Part shown: in pieces, positions 1-8,461 of the stretch | How the letters are laid out: every line of letters starts with the position of its first letter | Numbering within the stretch: the first letter of the stretch is position 1 | Assembly: GCA_030743815.1 (NCBI GenBank) | Contig: JASLRT010000014.1 | Location: 1-50,347 of the forward strand | DNA from: Candidatus Neomarinimicrobiota bacterium | Lineage (GTDB): Bacteria; Fidelibacterota; Marinisomatia; Marinisomatales; S15-B10 | DNA length: 50,347 nt | Reading direction: 5' to 3' | Program-made: the position numbers and the translations under genes | The notes under the pieces: model-generated | What the model saw: only the letters and a program-made list of their open reading frames with translations | Database searches by the model: none | Told to the model about the DNA's origin: nothing

Positions 1-156
1 ATTGTCAATAGAGTCAAACGTGCGGATCTCACTCAAACCACGCTTCGACAATAAAAGCGTCATCGCCGCCGTCAACGTCGTCTTGCCGTGATCCACATGT
101 CCAATCGTACCTACGTTTATGTGAGGCTTCGTTCGCTCAAATTTCTCCTTTGCCAT
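1..156 (-). CDS. tuf: Elongation factor Tu, N-terminal part
   Basis: Only the first 52 codons are inside the window; the gene runs off the left edge. EF-Tu is the GTPase that carries aminoacyl-tRNA to the ribosomal A site. The start reads [19 protein letters not shown] and is followed by the G1 loop GHVDHGKT (about residues 19-26), which is diagnostic of EF-Tu. The ATG at 156-154 is preceded by a strong AAGGAGAA ribosome binding site at about 163-170. It lies 36 bases after tRNA-Thr(GGT), as the last gene of a tRNA-tuf operon. Whether the rest of the gene is intact cannot be seen. Confidence 0.97.
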   Translation of the reverse strand, partial: MAKEKFERTKPHINVGTIGHVDHGKTTLTAAMTLLLSKRGLSEIRTFDSIDN

Positions 157-192
157 AACCTGTTCTCCTTGATTACTGCATGTCGATTACAG

Positions 193-265
<73 letters not shown>

Positions 266-336
266 ATCCAAAGAAATTTTAGACCAAGGGGCATTGAAAG
301 TAGTTTTTTGCGTGTGATTTCCATAAACCCGTTCTG

Positions 337-409
337 AGCGGCGGACGGGGCTCGAACCCGCGACCCTCAGCTTGGAAGGCTGATGCTCTACCAACTGAGC
401 TACCACCGC
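337..409 (-). tRNA. tRNA-Gly (anticodon TCC)
   Basis: Minus-strand cloverleaf. The acceptor GCGGTGG pairs with CCGCCGC (one G-U pair), the anticodon loop CTTCCAA gives TCC, and the T loop is TTCGAGC. It is 73 bases with no encoded CCA. It corresponds in order to glyT of the E. coli thrU-tyrU-glyT-thrT-tufB operon. Confidence 0.95.
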
Positions 410-462
410 ATTCTTATCACCCACCACTGTGCCTCTTATCTTCTGGATGCGTACGGTTCTTG

Positions 463-545
463 TGGGGAGAGATGGATTTGAACCACCGTAGGCTTGCGCC
501 GCCAGATTTACAGTCTGGTGCATTTGACCGCTCTGCCATCTCCCC
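463..545 (-). tRNA. tRNA-Tyr (anticodon GTA)
   Basis: Class II tRNA on the minus strand with a long variable arm, as expected for bacterial tRNA-Tyr. The acceptor GGGGAGA pairs with TCTCCCC, the anticodon loop CTGTAAA gives GTA, and the T loop is TTCAAAT. It is 83 bases with discriminator A and no encoded CCA. It sits in the tyrU position of the conserved operon. Confidence 0.95.
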
Positions 546-766
546 CAGTTTTCATGAGGATGTGAAATACCCAAGGTAACCATAAACTTGATGTTTTGTT
601 TTCTTCTGCGTTTTTTCTAGGGTCAAAAACCCTTTTTCAAATTCTCTCGGGGCGGGAGCCCTGTACCGCTACTTTTATTCTTATAATGTGTTGCCTGAGG
701 GAAGTCTCTCCAGCTGGCTGTCGGGCAACGTCCCTTCGACTCATAGATCATCCCGATATGCCATCG
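546..766 (-). other. Untranslated spacer between tRNA-Thr(TGT) and tRNA-Tyr
   Basis: This 221-base gap is long for the inside of a tRNA operon. On the minus strand it holds an imperfect stem-loop bounded by GTTGCC and GGCAAC (about 692-731), followed by an AT-rich run. There is also a small hairpin AGGGT-ttttg-ACCCT (about 618-632) followed by an A-rich rather than U-rich stretch. I see no tRNA, convincing promoter or open reading frame. It may only be processed spacer RNA. Confidence 0.4.
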
Positions 767-839
767 AGCCACCGGAGGGACTTGAACCCCCGACCGGCTG
801 ATTACAAATCAGCTGCTCTACCATCTGAGCTACGGTGGC
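767..839 (-). tRNA. tRNA-Thr (anticodon TGT)
   Basis: Minus-strand cloverleaf. The acceptor GCCACCG pairs with CGGTGGC, the D arm is TAGCTCAG, the anticodon loop TTTGTAA gives TGT, and the T loop is TTCAAGT. It is 73 bases with discriminator T and no encoded CCA. It is the first gene of the tRNA-tuf operon (thrU position). Confidence 0.95.
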
Positions 840-1083
840 ATGTCGGGATCTTTTCCCAAGCCGAGGCTGAAATCCAACACCGGCAAGGCGGGACTTCGTC
901 ACCTGAGTTACACCTTGGACAAAACTCGAGACTTCAAAACCTCCGTGGCACACATTTTGCATAGCCTTGAAATTTAGAGACGATTTTAATATATGTCAAA
1001 TTATTTCAGCTAAAAAATAAAGAAAAATAATAGTGAGAAATATAGAGTATTTATAACCATTTACACGACAGCGCAATATAACC
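840..1083. other. tRNA-tuf operon leader and upstream AT-rich region
   Basis: No coding sequence is seen here. On the minus strand, 840-964 is the predicted untranslated leader of the tRNA operon, about 125 bases. A promoter lies at 971-999. The stretch 1000-1060 is very AT-rich and could act as an UP element. The cysS stop is at 1084, and no hairpin with a T-run follows it, so a cysS terminator is not evident. Confidence 0.5.
971..999 (-). promoter_or_regulatory. Sigma-70-type promoter of the tRNA-tuf operon
   Basis: A perfect -35 hexamer TTGACA (999-994) and a -10-like TAAATT (976-971) are separated by exactly 17 bases. A long A/T-rich tract lies upstream of the -35, as in strong stable-RNA promoters. 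The predicted start is near 964, upstream of tRNA-Thr(TGT). It is seen in sequence only. Confidence 0.7.
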
Positions 1084-2499
1084 TCATCTAACTTCACCCG
1101 ATATCCGCTTCACCACAGTACCGGAAGGAGTGTCCTCAAGCTGCAGACCTTTCTTAAGAAAATAGTGGCGAATTTCATCAGATCGTGCCCAATCCTTACT
1201 ATCCCTTGCCGCCTCTCTCTCTTCAATAAGCGTCAAATCTTCCTGAGACAATTCGACTTCATCTTCTGACGTTACACCGATAACCGAATCGATTTTACTC
1301 AGAATGGAGAGAATATGGCTGGCTTCTTCTTTCTTCAGTTTCCCATCGTCAATTCTTCTATTCTCTTCCCTGACCCAGTTGAAGACAAATCCCATCGCCT
1401 CAGCTATATTTAAATCCTTATTCATAGCGCTTGTGAATTCTTCCAGTACATTCGAACTATCTGGCGTCAATTCACCGGATTGTATTTCCGCAATCCCTTC
1501 CAATCTCCGTTTAAAATCCTGAAGCCTCAGCACTGAATTGTCAGCAGCTGCCAGATGTTCCTCTGTAAGATTGATCTTCTGACGGTAGTGCGAAGAAATG
1601 AGAAGATAGCGAATGGCGAGAGGGTTGTACCCCTTCTTCAGCAATGCAGGCAACGTATAGTAATTACCCAGCGATTTGCTCATCTTTGTGCCGTCTACAA
1701 TAAGATGTTCACAGTGTACCCAACAGTTTGCAAACCTTCCCCCTGTGGCACAAATACTCTGCGCTATTTCATTCTCGTGATGGGGAAAGATGAGATCGAC
1801 ACCGCCGCAATGAATGTCGAATTCTTCTCCGAGATATTGCATCGACATGGCGGAACATTCCACATGCCAACCGGGGCGTCCCCTTCCCCAGGGGGCATCC
1901 CACGAAACTTCTCCATCCTCAGGTTTCCACCCTTTCCAGAGGGCAAAATCGTTGATATTCTCTTTGTCGTATTCGTCGTCTGCCACACGTTGCGTCGAAG
2001 TGAGCGATTGGGTGTCAATTCGAGACAAACGCCCGTACTCAGGGTACGATGACAGTTTGAAGAAAACTGAGCCGTCATCAGTAGCATATGCGTGTCCTCG
2101 ATCCATAAGGGATGAAATGAGATCGATAATATGAGGAATATGTTGTGTTGCAGCAGGGTATTCATCCGCCTCCAAAATGCCAAGTGTGCTGACGTCTTCC
2201 ATGAACGCCGCCCGGTACCTTTCCGTAAATTGCACTAAGGTTTCATTTTCCTCGGCGCATTTTGCGATAATTTTGTCATCCACATCAGTAAGATTCATAA
2301 CGTGGAGAACACGGTAACCGATAAAGCGAAGATATCGCTTCAGAAGGTCAAAAAAGAGGAACGATCGACAGTTGCCAATATGGGCGAAATCGTACAGCGT
2401 AGGACCGCACGTATACAGTCGTACCGTATCTCCCTCAATAGGCTTGAACTCCTCAACTCGTCTGGTGAACGTATTATGGAGACGAAGACCCATCTTCAC
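1084..2499 (-). CDS. cysS: Cysteinyl-tRNA synthetase
   Basis: Charges tRNA-Cys with cysteine. This is a class I synthetase of 471 residues, the normal size. The ATP-binding motif is AHIGN (residues 39-43; the HIGN variant is common in CysRS) and the second is KMSKS (about 271-275). Zinc ligands match the family: C31 in CGPT, the Cys in WHVECS, and HCGG...HHENE. The start is probably GTG at 2499 overlapping the stop of the upstream NusG-like gene (GTGA). The ATG two codons later (2493) is equally possible. It is the last gene of a long run from gcvT/ftsK through ddl. Confidence 0.97.
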   Translation of the reverse strand: MKMGLRLHNTFTRRVEEFKPIEGDTVRLYTCGPTLYDFAHIGNCRSFLFFDLLKRYLRFIGYRVLHVMNLTDVDDKIIAKCAEENETLVQFTERYRAAFMEDVSTLGILEADEYPAATQHIPHIIDLISSLMDRGHAYATDDGSVFFKLSSYPEYGRLSRIDTQSLTSTQRVADDEYDKENINDFALWKGWKPEDGEVSWDAPWGRGRPGWHVECSAMSMQYLGEEFDIHCGGVDLIFPHHENEIAQSICATGGRFANCWVHCEHLIVDGTKMSKSLGNYYTLPALLKKGYNPLAIRYLLISSHYRQKINLTEEHLAAADNSVLRLQDFKRRLEGIAEIQSGELTPDSSNVLEEFTSAMNKDLNIAEAMGFVFNWVREENRRIDDGKLKKEEASHILSILSKIDSVIGVTSEDEVELSQEDLTLIEEREAARDSKDWARSDEIRHYFLKKGLQLEDTPSGTVVKRISGEVR

Positions 2500-3005
2500 T
2501 TCACAGGTTTTATCATATTGGAATCGATCTTGACGGAGATAGCTTGCTGGATCCCATCAACATGAAGTACAAAACGTTGGTCAGTATCTTTCCTTGAAAG
2601 GGTACCTCTGACACCCCGCAGCGGGCCGCCAATGACTTCCACCTCCTCCCCTATATCAAAAAAGTCGTGCGGATCAGGAATGAAACCACCCTCAAGTATC
2701 TGCCGCACCGCCTCTACCTGTTCAGACGGTACAATAGCGTATTCGCCCTTAAACTTTACGATATGGTGGACGCCGATCGTCTGCAATACGTAAAGAGCGT
2801 GGTTGAGGGGGATATGAACAAAAAGGTAACTGTTAAATAACGGCATCCAGACCCACTTCTTGCGATCCTTCCAGAACCGCAACTTCTTGACGAGAGGTAG
2901 ATAGGTCTTTATCCCTTTCTCTCTAAGTTGCTCATCAGCCGTTTTTTCGTGGCGAGGCTTAGTATAGACGGCAAGCCATACTTCCTCCACTCCATTCTCA
3001 TTCAT
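2496..3005 (-). CDS. NusG/RfaH-like (UpxY-type) transcription antitermination factor
   Basis: A 169-residue specialised NusG paralogue. Residues 8-110 form an NGN domain: VWLAVYTKPRHEKTADEQL, a basic LRFWKDRKK patch, then a hydrophobic YLFVHI core. Residues about 115-165 form a KOW domain (GEEVEVIGGPLRGVRGTL). Such proteins bind RNA polymerase and reduce pausing or termination. RfaH and UpxY act on surface-polysaccharide operons. This one is not next to secE, rplK or rplA, so it is unlikely to be the housekeeping nusG. It is coupled to ddl (ATGA overlap) and cysS (GTGA). The target operon is unknown. Confidence 0.85.
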   Translation of the reverse strand: MNENGVEEVWLAVYTKPRHEKTADEQLREKGIKTYLPLVKKLRFWKDRKKWVWMPLFNSYLFVHIPLNHALYVLQTIGVHHIVKFKGEYAIVPSEQVEAVRQILEGGFIPDPHDFFDIGEEVEVIGGPLRGVRGTLSRKDTDQRFVLHVDGIQQAISVKIDSNMIKPVK

Positions 3006-3907
3006 TGCAAGGCAAGATCGATAATAGTTTTTATTACTTTCTCAAAAGAAACACCCGCTTGCTTTGCCGCCTTGGGAACAAGGCTTGTACCGGTAAGTCC
3101 GGGCAATGTATTTACTTCAAGACAGTAGTATTCGTTTTCCGGATTGAGCCGAAAATCGACACGGCAATAATGACGACAACCGATGAGATCAGCGATCTTT
3201 TTGGATGCGTTGACAATTAACTCAACCAGGGAAGAAGGTAAATCAGCCGGACAGATATAGTCAGACATTCCTGCTGTGTACTTACATTTGTAATCGTAGA
3301 ATTCGTGGGAAGGTTTAATCTCGATAACAGGTAGAGCATCCCCGCCAAGAATGCCCACGGTGATCTCTCTTCCGGGGATATACTCCTCGATCATAACATC
3401 ACCACCGAACTCCTGGGCTATTTCAACGGCAGCGTCTATCTCTGAGGCACTGTGCACAATTGAAACACCCATTGTACTTCCGTCTGCGTTTGGTTTAACA
3501 ACAACCGGATAGGAGAATCTCTCTTCGCTGGTTTTTACCTCACCAAAAGAACCGCCTTCAATCATCAGCCACGATGCAGTTGTAAGACCGTTTTCTCTAA
3601 GCAACAGCTTTGTCCTGTTTTTGTCCATAGCGAGAGCCGATGCTTTGGCACCAGAGCCCGTATACCTGATACCATTTTCCTCAAGAACCTGCTGAACGCC
3701 GCCATCTTCACCTTCACCGCCGTGGAGCGCGATGAAGACCACTTCTGTACTCTTAAGAATTGGAATCACCGCTTCAAGTGCGCCCTCGTAGGGGCAAGGA
3801 ATGACTTCCATCCCAAGAGTGTCTACAGCTTCCACCACCGCCCGACCCGTTGAGAGCGATACCTCTCTCTCGGAGGAATTGCCCCCCATCAATACAGCAA
3901 CTGTCAT
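3002..3907 (-). CDS. ddl: D-alanine--D-alanine ligase
   Basis: Makes the D-Ala-D-Ala dipeptide for peptidoglycan using ATP in the cytoplasm. It is an ATP-grasp enzyme of 301 residues, the usual length. N-terminal MGGNSSEREVSL is the family signature. ATP-grasp residues follow (VVVKPNADGSTMGVS, MIEEYIPGREITVGIL), with metal ligands in CRVDFRL and CLEVNTLPGLT near the C terminus. The ATG overlaps the gmhB stop (ATGA), and its own stop overlaps the NusG-like start, so translation is probably coupled along the row. Confidence 0.97.
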   Translation of the reverse strand: MTVAVLMGGNSSEREVSLSTGRAVVEAVDTLGMEVIPCPYEGALEAVIPILKSTEVVFIALHGGEGEDGGVQQVLEENGIRYTGSGAKASALAMDKNRTKLLLRENGLTTASWLMIEGGSFGEVKTSEERFSYPVVVKPNADGSTMGVSIVHSASEIDAAVEIAQEFGGDVMIEEYIPGREITVGILGGDALPVIEIKPSHEFYDYKCKYTAGMSDYICPADLPSSLVELIVNASKKIADLIGCRHYCRVDFRLNPENEYYCLEVNTLPGLTGTSLVPKAAKQAGVSFEKVIKTIIDLALQ

Positions 3908-4473
3908 TTGGAACTCTTGTCTCCGATTATAAAGTCAATACAGTCGGTTAAGTTGTTGCCTGATAAATCAATCTCTAACATAGCTTGTGCCAGTATTCTT
4001 TCTGTAAGTTTACCGTTTCCCGTACGGACAAGGACAGTTTTCATTGATAGTGCTTTCCCAGCTCTGATATCCGCTTCAGAGTCGCCAATAATATAAGACC
4101 GATCCAGTTCAATCGAGTGATCCTTCGCCGCCCGTTCAAAGAGTGCTGTCCCCGGTTTGCGACATCGGCATCCTTCATCGGGATGATGGGGACAAACATA
4201 CACGCCTAAAAGCGGGATGCCAGACGCCTCGAATTGGTCCTCAATAAAGCGGTGAATAGCGTCCAGATTCTCTTGTTTGATCTTTCCCCTGGCAATACCT
4301 GATTGATTGGTGACAATGATGAAAGCAAACTCCTGATCATCGAGATTCTGCAGCGCTACAAGTGCATTAGGGAAGAACTGAAACTGATCCAGCGAAGAGA
4401 TGTAACCCGGATCCGGATTCAATGTCCCGTCTCTATCCAAGAATACTACTGTCCGTGATTCAGAATGATTCAC
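3904..4473 (-). CDS. gmhB: D,D-heptose 1,7-bisphosphate phosphatase (HAD family)
   Basis: A 189-residue HAD phosphatase of the histidinol-phosphatase/GmhB type. It removes the 7-phosphate of heptose 1,7-bisphosphate on the way to ADP-heptose or GDP-heptose for lipopolysaccharide or S-layer glycans. The catalytic DxD is D13 and D15 in FLDRDGT. The zinc loop diagnostic of GmhB is present (C94, H96, C102, C104 within CPHHPDEGCRC). Motif III/IV is IIGDSEADIRAG. The start is GTG overlapping the flippase stop (GTGA). No other heptose genes are in the window, so the exact substrate is inferred from the family. Confidence 0.85.
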   Translation of the reverse strand: MNHSESRTVVFLDRDGTLNPDPGYISSLDQFQFFPNALVALQNLDDQEFAFIIVTNQSGIARGKIKQENLDAIHRFIEDQFEASGIPLLGVYVCPHHPDEGCRCRKPGTALFERAAKDHSIELDRSYIIGDSEADIRAGKALSMKTVLVRTGNGKLTERILAQAMLEIDLSGNNLTDCIDFIIGDKSSK

Positions 4474-5447
4474 GCTTCGATCTCTATTGGTTTGACTTCT
4501 TTAAGGGTAACAGAACTTCTGATCAGGCAGAAAGACCCAACCGCCACCAGCGGCACAAAACCGATGGCATGATTCAGTATGGCAAACGCCTGAGACATAG
4601 ATTCACCCTGGCCAAACAGCCCAACCATCACCAGAACAGCACCAGCGTGGTATGTACCAATGAATCCGGGTGCCGAAGGGATCATAATAACCATCGTGGT
4701 GGCCACCAGCACCACTCCCACCTCTATCCAGGTTATGTTGATGTCAAGCGCGTGAGCAGTCAGCCAGCTTATGCTAAAGTAAATCACCCACAAAGAGATA
4801 CTGTAGAATGCAAGTGACCAGTAGTGTTTTGTTTGTCTGAGACTTACCAGTCCGTGGAGAAATGAATGAAGCAGGTGTCTCACTTTCAGACCCAGCCCGC
4901 GCTGCAGCAGTGCCATATTCTCAATTCTTTCCAGCCACTCCTCATGCGTACTGGATATCCACAAAAGGACAGCGAACCCTCCCAGAACGATGATTCCAAG
5001 CGCAATTCCCCCACTTGCCAGCCAGCGGGGTACGTCGTAAAGAGAGAAAAAGAGAATCACAAGAATGAGCGTGCCTGTCATATCCAGGAGGCGTTCAACC
5101 ACAATGGTTCCGAACGCGCTGGCGGCCGTGAGGGAGGGCTCTTTTTCACGAATGGCATAAGCCCTCATGAATTCTCCCAGGCGGAGCGGGAGAACGCTAT
5201 TGCCAAAATAACCGATCATTGTAGAAGAAAATGCCGTAGAAACGGATACTCGAGAAATGGGTAAGAGCAGAATCTGCCATCTGAGCGCTCTCACCCAGAC
5301 ACTGAATACCATCAGTAGCAGTGCAACAAGAATCAAAGACCATTGCGCCTGGGCAAGTGCTCCCCCCAGTTCCGTTAAATCAATTTGACGGAAAGCCACA
5401 TATAGACCTATGATACTAATAACTAAACCGACAATAAACTTCTTCAT
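4470..5447 (-). CDS. Flippase-like membrane protein (YbhN/AglD, LPG-synthase TM domain family)
   Basis: A 325-residue integral membrane protein with about eight hydrophobic segments over its whole length. It has the features of the lysylphosphatidylglycerol synthase transmembrane/UPF0104 family: WVRALRWQILL early, then GYFGNSVLPLRLGEFMRAY, and PSAPGFIGTYHAG later. It lacks the soluble MprF catalytic domain. Some family members are implicated in moving glycolipids across the inner membrane, but the function of this one is not established. It lies between lolA and gmhB, so an envelope-lipid or glycan role is an inference from context. Confidence 0.8.
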   Translation of the reverse strand: MKKFIVGLVISIIGLYVAFRQIDLTELGGALAQAQWSLILVALLLMVFSVWVRALRWQILLLPISRVSVSTAFSSTMIGYFGNSVLPLRLGEFMRAYAIREKEPSLTAASAFGTIVVERLLDMTGTLILVILFFSLYDVPRWLASGGIALGIIVLGGFAVLLWISSTHEEWLERIENMALLQRGLGLKVRHLLHSFLHGLVSLRQTKHYWSLAFYSISLWVIYFSISWLTAHALDINITWIEVGVVLVATTMVIMIPSAPGFIGTYHAGAVLVMVGLFGQGESMSQAFAILNHAIGFVPLVAVGSFCLIRSSVTLKEVKPIEIEA

Positions 5448-5457
5448 TTCTGAATTA

Positions 5458-6102
5458 TCACCTTAGATCAATTATTTCTTTGCCACGGAGCGATTCATTT
5501 GTCAGTCGTTCCGCATCCTTGAGAGACGATACACTCTCCACTGTCACCGCTACCCGGGCATCGTCCCCGATGCTACCTCTGATTGAGACAGGAAGCCAGT
5601 CATACGAGTTCACAATGATATCTAACCTGTCAAAACCGACCAAGGTTTCCGCGGTAAGTCTGACGCGTACTTTGTTTTCATCTATTCTGGACACCGCCCG
5701 GACACTAAAACCTGAAAAGTCACCCAACAGAATGGAGAAGAAACTGGACGGATCCTTTCTGTTGAAGCGGTCTATGACCACCTGATCTGTTTCGGAATAG
5801 TGTGTCATAATCGTCGACTCCTGGATTAGAATAGTCTGATAGGGCAAGTTGAGTTCCAGATAGTCACTCCCGAGGATCGACAAGGTTCCACGTCCTTCCC
5901 AAGAATCATCCAGGGCTGAGTAGCTCCACTTGACCTGAAAATGGTGACCGGCGGGATCATGAAGTGCTTTTTTAATCTTCCCAAGGATGTCCGCATCGAC
6001 CCGAAGTTCAGCCGCCGTAATTGCCCCCGAAGTCACCGCAATAACTGAGAAGTATGTGAGAATGTGAATAAAGCTGACTACCCGATCAGGATGAGTCGTC
6101 AT
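5458..6102 (-). CDS. lolA: Outer-membrane lipoprotein carrier, LolA-like
   Basis: A 214-residue periplasmic protein when started at the ATG at 6102. That ATG has an AGGTG binding site just upstream and overlaps the end of ftsK by 17 bases. A longer in-frame start at 6192 lies deep inside ftsK and is unlikely. An N-terminal hydrophobic segment with an Ala-rich end (SGAITAAEL) looks like a signal peptide. The remainder (FQVKWSYSALDDSWEGRGTLSI..., later beta-rich) resembles the LolA/LolB fold. LolA ferries lipoproteins from the LolCDE transporter to the outer membrane. Adjacency to ftsK is common for lolA in many bacteria. Confidence 0.75.
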   Translation of the reverse strand: MTTHPDRVVSFIHILTYFSVIAVTSGAITAAELRVDADILGKIKKALHDPAGHHFQVKWSYSALDDSWEGRGTLSILGSDYLELNLPYQTILIQESTIMTHYSETDQVVIDRFNRKDPSSFFSILLGDFSGFSVRAVSRIDENKVRVRLTAETLVGFDRLDIIVNSYDWLPVSIRGSIGDDARVAVTVESVSSLKDAERLTNESLRGKEIIDLR

Positions 6103-8461
6103 CCAGCACCTGGAGGTAGGATTCGTCAACGAGGACTTCCCTGGCCTTACTTCCTGTAAAGGCACCGACAATACCGAGCTGTTCCATCTCATCGATCAGC
6201 CTGGCAGCCCGGGAATAACCGATCCGGAATCGCCGCTGGAGGAGCGAGATCGATCCCTGCTGATGAGTAACAATAAGGCGGATTGCATCCTTCAGGAGTT
6301 CATCTTCCCCATCAACAGGTCTTCCCAATCCGCCATCCTCAGCCAGTTGGACTTTAGAGCCTTCCAACAGGATTTCGTCGGCTGTCGGCTGAGATGCAAC
6401 ATGGCCCACAAGCCTGTTTATCTCTTCCAGTGACACAAAAGAGTTATGAACACGTATCGGTTCAGATGCACCCGGCGGCAGAAACAGCATATCGCCTTTG
6501 CCAAGAAGTTTTTCCGCTCCATTTGTATCAATGATCGTCCTCGAATCAATTTTTGTTGCCACCTGAAATGCAATTCTGGCCGGAAAGTTCGCCTTAATTA
6601 CACCGGTAATGACATCCACGGACGGCCGCTGTGTGGCCACCACAAGATGAATTCCCACGGCCCTGGCCATCTGTGTAAGTCGTGCGATGGGGATTTCCAC
6701 TTCCTTGGGCGCCCTGAGCATCAAATCAGCGAGTTCATCAATCAGCACAACAATGTAAGGCATTACGGGGAAGTCATTAGACTGTACCGCCTTTTCATTA
6801 TACTCTTGAATATTTCTTACGACCGCATCAGCCAACACATCGTAACGCCGACTCATCTCCCGCTCCGCAGCACGCAGCGAGAGAATAGCATTCTCAGGCG
6901 TGGTGATTACATATTCATCTATATCATCGCTGGTAATCAGGTGGTGTTTTTCCAGAGAGCGGTAGGACGCCAGTTCCAGTTTCTTGGGATCAATCAGGAT
7001 AAACCTTACATCCTCAGGCGTCGCGCGATAGAGAATACTAGTAATAATCGTATTGATACAGACGGATTTTCCCGATCCCGTCGTTCCAGCCACCAGCAGA
7101 TGCGGCATCTTCTCAAGTTCGATTATAAAATTCTCACCATTGGTGGTTTTACCGAGAGCCACAGCCAGCTTTGAGTCCGAACTGACAAACTTTTCCGAAT
7201 TGATCACCGACCGTAAATAGACGATGGACGGATTCTGGTTGGGTATTTCTATTCCGACGGAAGACTTCCCCGGAATCGGTGCGATCACCCTTACACGGGG
7301 CGCTTTCAAAACCCTCGCCAGATCGTCCGATAGTTGCACAAACTTGTTGACTCTTACTCCCTCAGCCGGTTCCACCTCAAAGAGAGTAATGATTGGACCG
7401 GGAGAAATGTTGACCACTTGACCTTCCACACCAAACGTCATGAGCGACTGTACCAGGAAATTGGCTTTCTCTACCAGTTCTTCATGAGATGCGCTGGGAA
7501 TAACAATCTGTTCGTGCTTGTCCAGGATATCTACGGAAGGGAGTTGATATTCGCGTTTTGGCGCTCGTTCCGCCTGAGCATCGAGATCTACCTCTTCCTC
7601 GATGACTTCCTCACCAATTGTGAAGCCGCCCGATTCGTCAGCCTCGGGAGTTTCCTCCATCTCCATTTCCATCTGCGGCAGATCGGCCTCTTCCGTTTCT
7701 ACCTGTTCTTCTGCTGGCGGTATCGAGACAGATGTCGGCTGAACCGGACGCTCACTTTCAGGATCGGGAGGTGGTGCTTCTAAAATCTTCTCAGATTCTT
7801 GTACCTTTTCATCAGGAAAATCTTCTTCTCCTCTCTTCTGCTGCAGTTGAGTCAGTAGGTGAGCGGTGTGTTCCCGCTTCTCTTTTTCCTTATCTTTTTC
7901 GGCAACTTTTAAATTGTGTTTATTGCGAACCGTCATTAAAGATATCGATGCCATTTTAAAGGGGCGGTAAAAATCCCAATTGAAATATCCCCTAATCACG
8001 ACCAGGGTACCAGCCAGCAAAACTAAACTGGCCCCGATTGTACCAAGAAAGTCGTGTAGTAATCTTGCGAGAAGGGCTCCCACGAGACCGGCGTTCTGGT
8101 AACTTGTGGGGCTCATGATGCCGCGGACAGCTGCCGGCAGACCGAGAGCAACTGAGAGAATCAGGGAAAGTGCCAGACCGTGAACTGAAATACGAATGAG
8201 TGTATTATATGACTTCTTGGCGAAGATCCACCAACCCCAGATAAGCCCCAGCAAAGGGATCACATATGCCACGTAGCCGATAGTCATCTTGATGAGTGCG
8301 TGGGAGACATAGACGCCCAAGATACCCATCCGGTTTGTAATAGCCACATGCTGGGAAATGGACGGTTCTTCAGTGGCATTATAGGTGAAAAGACTGAGCA
8401 AAACGAACAGTGATAAAACAATGAGGAGAATCCCGATGATTTCTTTACGTCTATCTTTCAT
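6086..8461 (-). CDS. ftsK: DNA translocase FtsK/SpoIIIE
   Basis: A septal ATP-driven DNA pump that clears the chromosome at division and activates XerCD recombination. It has 791 residues. Four hydrophobic helices lie in residues 1-170, then an acidic, Glu/Pro-rich linker (about 190-300). The motor follows, with Walker A GTTGSGKS (about 455-462) and Walker B VVLIDELADLM (about 565-575). A C-terminal winged-helix gamma domain (about 725-788, QRRFRIGYSRAARLIDEME) reads KOPS sequences. The ATG overlaps the gcvT stop (ATGA). All expected domains are intact. Confidence 0.97.
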   Translation of the reverse strand: MKDRRKEIIGILLIVLSLFVLLSLFTYNATEEPSISQHVAITNRMGILGVYVSHALIKMTIGYVAYVIPLLGLIWGWWIFAKKSYNTLIRISVHGLALSLILSVALGLPAAVRGIMSPTSYQNAGLVGALLARLLHDFLGTIGASLVLLAGTLVVIRGYFNWDFYRPFKMASISLMTVRNKHNLKVAEKDKEKEKREHTAHLLTQLQQKRGEEDFPDEKVQESEKILEAPPPDPESERPVQPTSVSIPPAEEQVETEEADLPQMEMEMEETPEADESGGFTIGEEVIEEEVDLDAQAERAPKREYQLPSVDILDKHEQIVIPSASHEELVEKANFLVQSLMTFGVEGQVVNISPGPIITLFEVEPAEGVRVNKFVQLSDDLARVLKAPRVRVIAPIPGKSSVGIEIPNQNPSIVYLRSVINSEKFVSSDSKLAVALGKTTNGENFIIELEKMPHLLVAGTTGSGKSVCINTIITSILYRATPEDVRFILIDPKKLELASYRSLEKHHLITSDDIDEYVITTPENAILSLRAAEREMSRRYDVLADAVVRNIQEYNEKAVQSNDFPVMPYIVVLIDELADLMLRAPKEVEIPIARLTQMARAVGIHLVVATQRPSVDVITGVIKANFPARIAFQVATKIDSRTIIDTNGAEKLLGKGDMLFLPPGASEPIRVHNSFVSLEEINRLVGHVASQPTADEILLEGSKVQLAEDGGLGRPVDGEDELLKDAIRLIVTHQQGSISLLQRRFRIGYSRAARLIDEMEQLGIVGAFTGSKAREVLVDESYLQVLDDDSS

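Noticed and set aside
618-632. An intrinsic terminator between tRNA-Thr and tRNA-Tyr
   Set aside because: The stem is only five bases and is followed by an A-rich tract rather than a T-run on the minus strand.
596-964. Open frames on both strands across the tRNA-Thr(TGT) region
   Set aside because: They read through a tRNA gene and the operon leader, so they are not plausible genes.
840-964. An additional tRNA in the leader of the tRNA operon
   Set aside because: No T arm or anticodon arm could be folded; only small unrelated inverted repeats are present.
1084-2499. A degenerate active site in cysS because the HIGH motif reads HIGN
   Set aside because: HIGN is a normal variant in cysteinyl-tRNA synthetases; KMSKS and the zinc ligands are intact.
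6446-7174. A 242-codon plus-strand frame opposite ftsK
   Set aside because: It lies opposite the conserved FtsK motor motifs and its own translation shows no family features.
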